Of a stretch of 64,000 nucleotides of DNA, positions 1 through 8,924 are shown in pieces. The stretch lies in contig JAKSZP010009193.1 in NCBI GenBank assembly GCA_022478985.1, forward strand, positions 310,001 through 374,000, given 5' to 3'. The stretch is from Massospora cicadina (Eukaryota; Entomophthoromycota; Entomophthoromycetes; Entomophthorales; Entomophthoraceae). Made by a program: the position numbers and the translations under genes. Numbering within the stretch: position 1 is the first letter of the stretch; the number at the start of each line of letters is the position of its first letter. Below the pieces are notes generated by a model. It was not told the origin of the DNA. It saw nothing but the letters and a program-made list of their open reading frames with translations, and searched no databases.

Positions 1-662
1 TGATTCATTTTGCACAATTTGCCTATAACAACCATGTCCACTCATCTATGGGTGTGACCCCATTTTGCAAATCATGGCCAACACCCCATGATATATGAAG
101 GTGAGGTAGAAGGAATCAATCCAGCTGCAGACAGTCTGGTCCATGGCATCCATGAGAGCATGAAAGCTTTTAAGAACAACCTCATAAAAACCATTGGTTA
201 TAAAAAGTTCAAGGCTGGTAAGAGATGTTTTAAAGGACCTATGCTAAAGGAAGGGGATTTGGTTTTAATAAATGCAAAGAACTACTCACTGCCAGCCAGA
301 TGCCAGAAGCTGGGCCCCTATAGGCTAGGGCCATTTAAAATTGTTCATCTTATTAATGAGGTGGCATTTGAATTAGATCTCCCCCCAGAATCAAAGGCTC
401 ATCCTGTGTTTCATATTTCACAGCTGAGGAAGTTTGAAGGTAAATCTCAAGAAAAACCAGGTCCAGTAAATCTAGAGAATTCATAAGGTGATGAATTTGA
501 GGTTGAAATGATATTGGACTCTAAGATCAAGAAAGGGAGGCATTATTTCTTAGTTAAATGGTCTGGTTGTCCTGTTGAAGAATCAACTTGGCAATCAGAG
601 GAAGAGTGTACTCATTGCCCTCAGAAAATTAGTGAATTCTTTGCATGCTCAAATCTCACCTC
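1..662 (+). pseudogene. Gypsy-A: integrase C-terminus with chromodomain (5' cut by window edge)
   Basis: This is the end of a Ty3/gypsy pol polyprotein. From about position 88 it reads MIYEGE, a long basic helical stretch, then GDLVLI and GPFKIVHLINEVAFELDLP followed by HPVFHISQLRKF, the usual integrase C-terminal GPY/F-type region. After one in-frame TAA at 484-486 the same frame continues as a chromodomain (about 490-660) with YFLVKWSG and ESTWQSEEE, the aromatic and acidic positions that in this family bind methylated histone tails and steer integration to heterochromatin. A frame break near 65-75 separates it from the first codons of the window. The single stop and single shift mark it as a fairly recent dead copy. 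Catalytic integrase, RT and gag would lie upstream of the window. Confidence 0.85.
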
Positions 663-673
663 TCAGGGGGTGA

Positions 674-1110
674 TGTAACGGTCAAGGTCCTACCTGACCG
701 CCATATGGTCCTTACCTTTAGGGCTACCAATAAGAGTATGGAGAAGGATTTCCAAAGTTCAGCCATGAGATTTAATCAAATTTGAGATGGTTCAGTTTGG
801 AAATATGATATGAATAATAATTCCAATAATACATTTAAGTCCGATAGTCAGAATCCAGAGTTTGGATCTCATAAGCAGACCAAAAGTCGGAAACTCTCAA
901 GTTCAAAACCTCATTAGTACTAATTTAAGCTCAGGTTTTGAACAAGGCATTTTTTAAGCTTTTTTAAACCATGAGAGTGCTTAGCATTCTCCAGCACATA
1001 TAATACAGGAAATCAAGTTAGATTCTCTAATTTCGTTTTCTCAATCCTGCAGACAAATAAACTAAAGTTTAAGTTTATTTTTATTTTTATTATATTCTTA
1101 TTGTATGACA
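674..1110 (+). repeat. Gypsy-A LTR (probable 3' LTR)
   Basis: Begins TGTAACGG immediately after a purine-rich CAGGGGGTGA tract that follows the chromodomain, as the polypurine tract and 3' LTR do in chromodomain gypsy elements. A TATAATA motif lies near 1002. The end is set at the CA of tatgaca near 1110 by TG..CA convention. No second LTR is in the window, so the borders are inferred. Confidence 0.5.
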
Positions 1111-1355
1111 GGATTCAACATGTGTGATGATAGTGAGTTGGCACAGGCTTTAGCTTCTCTCTATTCCTTGTCAACGGGACAAATTTCACTATTGTCAACC
1201 AGCATTCTGGCTACTATCCTACATGGTTTAATAACTGATTGTGGCCTCAATGCATATAGCAGGAAGTTTCTCTCTTATGTAGTCTCAGCTATATGGACTG
1301 CAACTTGGCTTCTTTTGCCAAATTCATTTGTTGTATACTTGAGAGAGCCTGTTTG
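1111..1355 (+). other. Unassigned open stretch after Gypsy-A LTR
   Basis: An open frame runs from the LTR end and is open to 1389. It starts near MCDDSELAQALASLYSLS. It matches nothing I recognise and is joined to LINE-A homology near 1356. It could be the N-terminal part of a neighbouring element's gag, if the 674-1110 LTR is a 5' LTR, or chance. Confidence 0.2.
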
Positions 1356-2770
1356 TCACAAGAGGCAGGAGGTTATGCCAACAAAATGATTGAAAATCAA
1401 CTTCTAGATAAAATAACAAAATGCCTTGCCTCCTTGCATGGAAATAAAACAGGTCTAACAGGAAGGGTTATGATAGCCAACTTTATAATATTATTAATCA
1501 TATAGTTTATGGCACACACAATGTCTTTCTCACCATCCTTTTTTAATACAATTTACGCTTTAATACAGGGATGGCTTTGGTCCAACCATAATGCCCCTGT
1601 GCACCTTGAAACTCTATTTGGCTCTAGGAGTAATGGAGGTATGTGGCTAACTAATTATGTAGAGCAAATGTTCCATATACTAGAATCCTTGATAGTTCAG
1701 ATGACTAGTCCAGATCTTCCAGATATATATTGGGCTATAGGAGCAAGATCTAATTTTACATGAGCACTCTGATTAAGAAACTCAGATCATCCAAACACAT
1801 TGATTAAGTATCTGGCGCCTCACCCAACAGCTGCAGGACCACATTGCACTCCTGTACACTTTAAAAAAATACTTCTAGCCCTGAGAAGAGCAGAGTGGAA
1901 TATCCACATATGTGTCCAGATTAGTCACCAAGGTTGCCCAAGGCTAACTCACAGACAGAAAATTAATGGCCAAATAGTTACAGATAACATAATAAACTGA
2001 ATTCTGAGTACCATTGCCAGGATTGATTACCTGAATCATATGGATATACCATACAGCCTGGAGACCCAAAGAATGGTCTGGAGATACACACATCACTCAC
2101 TACTATAACCCAGGATATGGGCACATGTATGGAGATGCATGAGGAGAGTATATTGCACATCAGAATGATCAAATGCTACCTTTCTTCATGCACAATATGT
2201 GGCCAATATGGATGCATAGTATACTGTCTAGAACAATGTCCAACATTGATAGTTATCTGGAAAGAGGTCATGCGCCTATTCCATCAAAACAATGGACAAT
2301 CATTTAGTTTGGCTAGGAAGATGTTTGCTCTCAACATGGAGTCACCTATTCACCCATCCCTACAGGCATTAATAGTAGCAATAGCACTATGGAGAATCTA
2401 TACTATAGTACTGGAGTCATTTACAGGAGCAACGCCTACCCTCCAAGGATCCATAAATCGTTTTCACTACCATATTTTGGAATATTTCCATGCATAGCTG
2501 TTTGGAAACATAGCCCCATGCAACAGAAGGACAATCAATTTATGGTTCCCCATATGGTTCCTAAACATTGACTCTTTCCTTCACTCATGCTGCATCCAAG
2601 GATAAGTCAGCATAAACCCCCCTATCATCCTAAACTTGTTGATCCTTGAGGCAACAAGAGGAACTATGTCAATCTGGGGTGTCCTTAATTATTCACAATT
2701 AATTATTATTTTATCCTCATTATATCAGAAGTGTACATACCCTGGCTGACCTTCCCCAAATAAATATAAC
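1356..2770 (+). pseudogene. LINE-A: 5'-truncated, decayed non-LTR retrotransposon (RT C-terminal region)
   Basis: Homologous to the C-terminal part of LINE-C further along this window (LINE-C about 33440-34550). GGYANKMIENQLLDKITKCL, then GLTGRVMIANFI, SFSPSFFNTIYALIQGWLW and LETLFGSRSNGGM correspond to GGYANETIESNLLQRV, GLTGRVTVANSL, AFSPTFITSIRALIQGWLW and METLFGPRLSGGM in LINE-C. Nearer the end, CTICGQYGCIVYCLEQC (about 2180-2240) is the degraded C-terminal Cys/His motif. The RT catalytic core, the endonuclease and ORF1 are absent, so it is 5'-truncated or a relic. The 3' end, ctgaccttccccaaataaat, resembles the LINE-C and SINE tails. Several stops and frame breaks; more diverged than LINE-C. 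Confidence 0.75.
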
Positions 2771-3614
2771 AAAATCAACCTAATCTACTCAGTTTGAAAT
2801 TAAAAGCTAAAGTGAGTTTAATGGATTCTGTCACAAAATATTTATGTGCTGTCAATGCTTACACTAAAGGTGGTGAAAACAAGGGCAGAAATATGAAAAT
2901 AAAAAGCCCATTCAAATCTAAGAAAGTTTTAATTAAAGTTTATATAGGGATTGGGTCATAGCAGCACCTCTTGTAGAGTTTATTTGGTGAGATATTGAAT
3001 AAATATGAAAACAAGGGCCATAGGACCAATATGACAAATATTGCTTATTTAAAAATTGGAGGGATTGGTAGAATAAGAGTTTAATTTAGTATACCAGAAT
3101 TTAGTATAGAAAATTTTGGAGCCTGAATTTATTGATTGTGGTAAGTTTTAAAAGCATTGAAAACCCCTGGGTGGTTTCCCATTTTTAGTAATTAGTTTAT
3201 TTACCACAATAAAGGTTTAGTGCTTAACTTTTTTACCCTTTTCAACCTAATTATACTAACATATTGATTTCTTCTGATGAATTGGATTTTGGCCTTCATT
3301 TGGAATTTGCCATATAATTCTGCAAACTTCACCTTGTATAGCTTTACTGACTTCACTTTGCCACCTTCTTTATTTTTCCAAGTACTTCCCCAAAGATTCT
3401 TAGTTTTCTAGAGGTTATTTTGAACTTGAGTGTGATTTGAATATTGTAAAAAAATTATTTGAGGAACTTGAATTTTAATTATGGGAAATCCACTTTGGAT
3501 TTGATATTATTTTGTACCTCACTTTTTTAGTAATTGTGCCTCTTGCCCTTTTGAGCTTTGGTACAAAGTCATTTTGGAGGACATTTTCCCTTTCAGGTTT
3601 AGGATACTGGATCA
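2771..3614. other. AT-rich stretch, no feature seen
   Basis: No open frame with family signatures, no repeat pair and no target duplication was recognised between LINE-A and the Helitron candidate. Confidence 0.5.
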
Positions 3615-5047
3615 TCTATATATATAAAAGCAAATGTGTGCGCGTGTGTGTGTGCGTGATGCCCAGCCAAAACTAGAGCGTGTAGAGCTCTGAAAATTTG
3701 GCTATATGTGGACGGGAGGGGGTCCGTGTGCACCTCGAAGCCCGATTTTTAATTTTCATAGTAAAATAAAAAGTTTTATATGTAACAAGTTAAAATTGTA
3801 TATGTTTTTAATGGAAATCGGTATATTGTTACGGCCGAGAAGTTTGATATTCGGTTGATTCGATAGTTTAAATGGTTTTAACAAGTGGTTGGTGGGTTTG
3901 GGTTGATTAATAAGCTTAACGGTTTTTATAAAGCAGTTAGTGATTGGTTGATTCGATAGGTTAATTGGTTTTGGTAAGTGGTTGGTGATTTTGGTCGTTT
4001 CGATACATTTAGTTTTGGTTACGAAGCGGTTGGTGATTGGTTGATTTTTAATTTAATGGTTTAAGCTAATTGGTTTAGTTAATTCGATAGGTTTAATTGG
4101 ATATGGCGAATGGTTGGTAATTTTATATTGATTCAATATGATTTGATTTTTTTAACATTATCGATAACCATCTACAAATATAAAAAAGAATTGATTAGGA
4201 TCATCAGGTAAACATAAAGCCCAAAAAAATCTCTGCTAAACTGGGTATCAACAAGTATTAGCCAAACTTTTCTTTACAAAACTATCATTCGTTTATTTAT
4301 TTATACCGGATGCATTATCTCGAGCAAATAACCAAAAATCACCAAACTTGGCACAAGTATTCTATAAAGCTTGGGAACGGAATGCTAATATGTAATTATT
4401 TAAAATGATCATATAAATTTAAATATCCGTTCTATTTAAAATCTAGAACATATATTTCTAATATAATTATATAGCAATCTGCCTGGGTATTTTCATATTC
4501 ATTTAATTCGATTTTTTCATAGGTTTTTGATAAGGGTTGGTTTTTTGTGGCTGTTGTAAGTTCCGTAATTGGTTTTTGCTGAGTAGTGGTTTATTTTTTG
4601 GTTGATTCGATAGGCTCAATAGTTTCAGGTAAGTGATTGATGGTTTAGTTAATTTGGCAGGCTTAATTGATTTTAGCCAAGTGGTTGGAGGTGGGAATTT
4701 TTAATAAGTTTAATGGTTTCTGAACTTATTGATAGCTATCTACCAATATAAAGGCTAAAATAAATTAGAATCTGATTGATTTGATGGTTTATTTTATTTG
4801 ACCGAGTGGTTGATGGTTTTTGGCCGAATCGATAGGATACAGTTTAGCTTTGGGGGTGATTAGTTATTAGTTGATTTGATAAGTTCAGTTAGTTTTAGCT
4901 GAGTGGCTGGTGGTTTTGGTTGCTTCGATTGAGCAATTAAATTTGGCCGAGTAGTTATTGCTTAACTATATATAAAATCTAAATCAATCAATTCGAATCG
5001 CCTGAAATTCTATAGACACCGTAGCGAAGCACGGGCAACTTCGCTAG
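3615..5047 (+). mobile_element. Non-autonomous Helitron-like element
   Basis: The left end is TCTATATATATAAAAGC preceded by A. The right end is CTAG followed by T, so the unit sits between A and T without target duplication, as Helitrons do. Just inside the right end, TAGCGAAG and CTTCGCTA (about 5022-5046) form a perfect 8-bp hairpin stem around the loop cacgggcaa. A GC-rich GCGAAGCACGGGCAAC-type terminus next to CTAG is typical of Helitron 3' ends. There is no Rep/helicase ORF, so it would depend on an autonomous partner. The interior is a run of degenerate repeats (see separate entry). Family placement rests on ends only. Confidence 0.65.
3838..4975 (+). repeat. Degenerate GT-rich repeats inside the Helitron
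   Basis: Variants of ttggttgattcgatagg, ttaattggttttggc and aagtggttggtg recur in fixed order, roughly every 45-70 bp, in two blocks (about 3838-4140 and 4550-4970). The top strand is strongly G/T-biased. No open frame crosses it. It looks like an old minisatellite captured or grown within the element. Confidence 0.6.
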
Positions 5048-5994
5048 TATACTTATAACCATTATTGTTATAAAATAAAAACTGGCCTACTTGGTTTATT
5101 TTTTTTCATTCAAAGCTGATAAAACCAAATATATCTGTCAATTTATAATAGAATACATAAAAAATTCAAAATAAGTTATTGAATATATCTCTAATAGTTA
5201 AGTCTCATCTGTTTAATAGTTTGATTAATTTCTTTTTGGTTTTGATACTTGAGCAGAATAAAACTATTTATTTCTTGGGCTTTTGGCAAACATTTCATGT
5301 TTTCATAGAATCCTCAAAGAGTACTAAACAGTTTGGTTTTAAAATTTTGAGTTTATAGTATAAGGATATTTGAACATGAAAAATTAGAGTCCCTCTGGAT
5401 TTCAAAACACCGAAGTTAGTCAAATAAAATTTTAGATAAAATTAGCTGATAAATAAAACTATAACTACACATTTTATGCTAAAATGGTTTTGTCGCACTA
5501 GTTACTAAATTTCCTAAAAAAGAAACAAAAATATACTCACTCTTAATTAGCTAAGGTAAATTATAATTAAAAATTTCTACGTTAATTTGATTTAATCTTT
5601 AAATTCGGATTCCAATAAAAACCGCTAGTTCTGCGATTAGAAGATTACTAAAGATTTTCATATTAGAGCCTAGTTATTAACGGTGCAGTAGCATGGCGCT
5701 TAAAGAATGCGGTTAAAGATATTTGATCATTTTAAGCGGATCAATTAGTGAAAACTAATTGGCTAAATTAACACAATGCAAAAATCCAAAGTCGACCCGT
5801 AGTATGAAACAGTTAATAGCTTGACCGGTTATTCTCTTACTTCCAATTTAAATGAGCAACTTTTAGGGATATAACATGACACATTGGCTTGAATTTAAAA
5901 ACTTATATTTTTACTAGATAAGGAATTTAATTTGCATCAAAATTGGGTGTATCTCATAGTAACCGCTAATCATGTGATGCATATTCTATCAAAG
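5048..5994. other. AT-rich intergenic DNA, no gene seen
   Basis: Stops are frequent in all frames and no repeat ends were found. Nothing beyond general AT richness can be supported. Confidence 0.5.
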
Positions 5995-6009
5995 TTAATC
6001 TATGTAATC

Positions 6010-6110
6010 AATCCACCCTAAGTACAGGTTTTGAGTTCGAAACCTGTACTGGCTAGAAAACTTCTCGGTGTGGTATATTTGTCCCAAGGTCGACCCACCT
6101 CGAATAATTT
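6010..6110 (+). mobile_element. 5'-truncated tRNA-derived SINE with target duplication
   Basis: Flanked by a perfect 15-bp direct repeat, ttaatctatgtaatc, at 5995-6009 and 6111-6125. It contains a Pol III B-box-like GAGTTCGAAACC near 6032 and ends ggtcgacccacctcgaataa, the same tail as the longer SINE at 36964-37246. No A box is present, so the copy is truncated at its 5' end. Confidence 0.75.
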
Positions 6111-6253
6111 TTAATCTATGTAATCTGTAAAGCAGTTGCTAAACACTACATTTTTATGATTTAACGTTACCAATTGCATAACTTGGCTTTAAATCCGCTT
6201 TTCAACAAAACGCAATACTTAAACCTGTGCTCAGCTTAAATTTCTTGAGTCAA

Positions 6254-6692
6254 ATGCAGCTTAATCTCTTAGTTGTTATTTCCTACTTGCCCTTCATTCT
6301 TGGACTTCCAGCTGATAAAAGCAAGCACCCCGTCCGCCAACAGAACCATAACGACGACCTGGCAGAAGCCATCGTGCAAGTTGTGAAGGCTAGTAAACGA
6401 TTTGATAATGACGATGTGTAAGCTTTACCAACATACTGTATAACTGATACTTTAATGACTTCATTCCCAACTTCAATAAAGTCATATTTTATCACATTAT
6501 ATTTTATCACATTATATTTTAATACTAGTATGCTAAATATGTAGTTTAAATATACTCAGGTGTAAACTTTATAAGCAGGCTCACAGTTGATGTAATAAAG
6601 TAGTTGTTCAAATAATTTATTATACTTTTAACTTCTAGTTTGAAAAGAACTGCTGCACCAACTTATACATCGCCACGCCCCTGATAATGTAA
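6254..6692 (+). CDS. Candidate small secreted protein, two exons
   Basis: Exon 1 (6254-6415) starts MQLNLLVVISYLPFILG, a good signal peptide with likely cleavage before LPADKS, followed by a polar region ending ASKRFDNDD with a dibasic KR. A GTGTAAG donor at 6416 and a pyrimidine-rich tract ending CTTCTAG at 6638 define a 223-bp intron. Exon 2 (6639-6692) continues in phase to FEKNCCTNLYIATPLIM and a stop, giving about 71 residues with one Cys pair. A second strong donor (GTAAGTT) overlaps the stop at 6689, so more exons may follow. Unspliced, the frame ends at 6421 after 55 codons. No family is recognised. The downstream gene body lies in AT-rich DNA free of transposons. It may be a secreted peptide, a precursor, or chance. 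Confidence 0.4.
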
Positions 6693-6864
6693 GTTAAATA
6701 TTCTTTTAAAAAAGATTTCTTAAGGTTGGCAATTTTATTTTTGATCAACATAATCTCGAGCAGCGAGTTTTTATAGCTTCATGTCAAGCTAAATATGGTT
6801 CCATTTTTACGTATTTTCTATAAGAAAATGATTAAAGCATGTTAATAAATGTAAAACTGCTTTT

Positions 6865-6932
6865 GCTCTAGTGGTAGCACATCAGCTATTATTTTACTGA
6901 TGGCAAGTCATATAATTAATTCACAGTAGAGC
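6865..6932 (+). tRNA. Decayed tRNA or SINE head (tRNA-like)
   Basis: GCTCTA at the start pairs with TAGAGC at the end. A-box-like CTAGTGGTAGCACA follows the 5' arm. ATCAG and CTGAT form an anticodon-like stem, but with an 11-nt loop instead of 7, and the T-arm lacks a recognisable GTTCGA loop. It is therefore not a functional tRNA as written; a tRNA pseudogene or the head of a SINE is likelier. Confidence 0.3.
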
Positions 6933-7717
6933 GTCTTTGATAGCTTGAATCTAAATATTCTAGTTGAGCATCAAGATTAGTAATAATAACAGGATTGAAC
7001 TAAATGTTAAAGGTATATACTGCCAGTGCAAAATATATGTTATGGTTCAATATATACTTGATGTACTTTTGCTGCCTAATTTAAACTGTCATACTTCTAA
7101 ATTTGAGTTTTGATTTAATCAAATAAAAATACTGTAATATCCTCTTTAGTTTTATAAAATAAGAATCTTTCTGCATTTAAGCATTACAAAATATAGTTCA
7201 AAATGATATACTTACTGCTAGGATCTTTATATGGTAATTGATTATCAGTCTATATATAGTTAATTCCCTACACTTCTCCTCTGCATTACTATGTAATTAT
7301 ATTTATAAAATCCAAATTTTAGGGTGACTAAAAGATAGCCTCTTTCAAATGGTAAATGGTTTGTTACACCTAATAACAAATTTTAAAGTAAAATTTTGGG
7401 CTAACTGACTGATTAAGCAATTGTCTAAAATGAAAGCACTTTAGAAGTTAAAACTATATTAAGGTGATTTTTTATACTTATCATTAATTTGAATAGTTTT
7501 TTTTAGTACTAGATGTTAATTTGAATAGTATTTTAAATTCAAAAATTTAAATTAAAAACCTATATAAAAAGATTAAATTGAAATTATAAGGTTAAATAAA
7601 CTTTGTTTTGAGTGCAATAAAAGTTTAATAAAGTTCTCAATCATTTACAATTCATCCCTCTATACATGTTTGCAATAACATTTTTACTGATTTGTTTTTA
7701 AAAAGAGCACTAAATAC

Positions 7718-7749
7718 CCCCCTTGGGTTGGGACCATCTAGTACTAAAA
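7718..7749 (+). mobile_element. 32-bp micro-insertion of the LINE-B 3' end
   Basis: The insert reads cccccttgggttgggaccat followed by ctagtact and As, which is the terminal sequence of LINE-B. It is flanked by the 17-bp direct repeat aaaagagcactaaatac at 7701-7717 and 7750-7766. The element is otherwise wholly 5'-truncated. Confidence 0.85.
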
Positions 7750-7786
7750 AAAAGAGCACTAAATACTAACATAGATTACCTCTAGT

Positions 7787-8734
7787 TGTTGGACATCCTC
7801 CTTCCCAACTTAAGAAAAAGAATGTTGGAGGTATTAGGGCTCTCAAATCTGCTACCATGATTGGCCTATCTCCTGGCCAATCATCAAATAATATTGTGGT
7901 TATTAATAATATGAGTACCAATGGCAAAAAGACCTTGGCGGATTCTCAGTGGAATCCTAATTATCAGAAAAATATGGTTTATCACAAAAATTTGGCTTAA
8001 AAGGTAAATACTAATAATAGGATTACTCTGACTTCTCAGCCAAATTCAAGGTGTTCAATATTACATGGATCTGAACCTCTGCAATGTGAGAAGATTTTAC
8101 CCATCAATGATTGAGTGCAAGTTAATAAATCATTACCACCTGGATCTGAACCCTCCTGAGGTGAGAAGATTTTACCTATTGATGATTGAGTATAAATTAA
8201 CCAATCATTACCATGCGAGTCTGATCACCACTGAGGTGAGAAGATTTTACTTGATGATGACAGGGTGAAAATTAACCAATCATTACCACATGAGTCTGAC
8301 CACTGCTGAGGTGAGAAGATTTTATCCAATGATGATAGGGTACAAATTAACCAATCATTACTATGCAAGTCTGACCACCATCGAGGTGAGAAGATTTTAC
8401 TCACTGGTGATTGGATACAATTCATCAAATCATTATCACATGGGTCAGTTTTACCTCAAAATATTTATCTTTGCACTGATAGGCTGAAAGCCTATATTTA
8501 CTAATTTAGATAACTCAGCTTTATATTATTTTGCCTTGAATACCCATGGTCTCAAAATCCAAACTAGTTTAAATAGGAAAAACTAGTATTGAGAAAAGGA
8601 CCTTTCTTGGTTTTGCCCTGCCTAAACAATAAAAAACATAAAAAACTTTAACAAGAATTATTTATTGCTTTTATTATAAAGTAAAATTCTCTCTTTAAAT
8701 AAAATATTTGTGGCATCTGTCAGTGGATCCCACA
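7787..8734 (+). repeat. Gypsy-B 5' LTR
   Basis: Matches 18864-19582 along its whole length, except that it carries five rather than two copies of a 75-bp tandem repeat, which accounts for nearly all of the 229-bp length difference. It begins tgttggacatcc and ends ggatcccaca. Confidence 0.93.
8086..8460 (+). repeat. Five tandem 75-bp repeats in the 5' LTR
   Basis: The motif gtgagaagattttac starts at 8086, 8161, 8236, 8311 and 8386, a spacing of exactly 75 bp. Each unit also carries a variant of aattaaccaatcattaccac and gagtctgaccacc. The 3' LTR has two units (from 19161 and 19236). Because 75 is divisible by three, open frames appear on both strands; these are not taken as genes. They sit in the LTR upstream of the transcription start region and could act as enhancer-like repeats. 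Confidence 0.9.
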
Positions 8735-8737
8735 AAC

Positions 8738-8755
8738 TGGTGCTCGCTACAGGGG
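8738..8755 (+). promoter_or_regulatory. Primer-binding site of Gypsy-B
   Basis: TGGTGCTCGCTACAGGGG, three bases after the 5' LTR, begins with the TGG expected opposite a tRNA CCA end. Nearly the same 18-mer follows the 5' LTRs of Gypsy-C and Gypsy-G. Confidence 0.8.
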
Positions 8756-8792
8756 TCAAACCCCTGAATACTTTGATAAGTATTAACAAAAA

Positions 8793-8869
8793 ATGGAGAG
8801 TGTCACCCATTGGGTGCAAAATGGGGAAGGGACTGAAGACAATGATCGAATGGATAGCCCTACTGCTTT
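8793..8869 (+). pseudogene. Gypsy-B gag, N-terminal fragment before LINE-B
   Basis: ATG at 8793, 37 bases after the primer-binding site, starts MESVTHWVQNGEGTEDNDRM and runs DSPTA into the 17-bp target duplication of LINE-B. The frame resumes exactly at the second copy of the duplication (15704), with DSPTALIFEEEQFEHIL. Gypsy-G has a similarly placed METNSS start. The gag was open at this point when LINE-B landed. Confidence 0.8.
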
Positions 8870-8924
8870 TTTTTTAGTACTAGATGGTCCCAACCCAAGG
8901 GGGGATTCATCGATGTTTATTGAA

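Noticed and set aside
8086..8460. CRISPR-like array
   Set aside because: Units are contiguous 75-bp tandem copies without unique spacers, inside a retrotransposon LTR of a eukaryote.
8065..8487. Repetitive open frames on both strands in the Gypsy-B LTR
   Set aside because: They come from 75-bp non-coding LTR repeats; the unit length divisible by three keeps frames open, and the same LTR copy downstream lacks three units.
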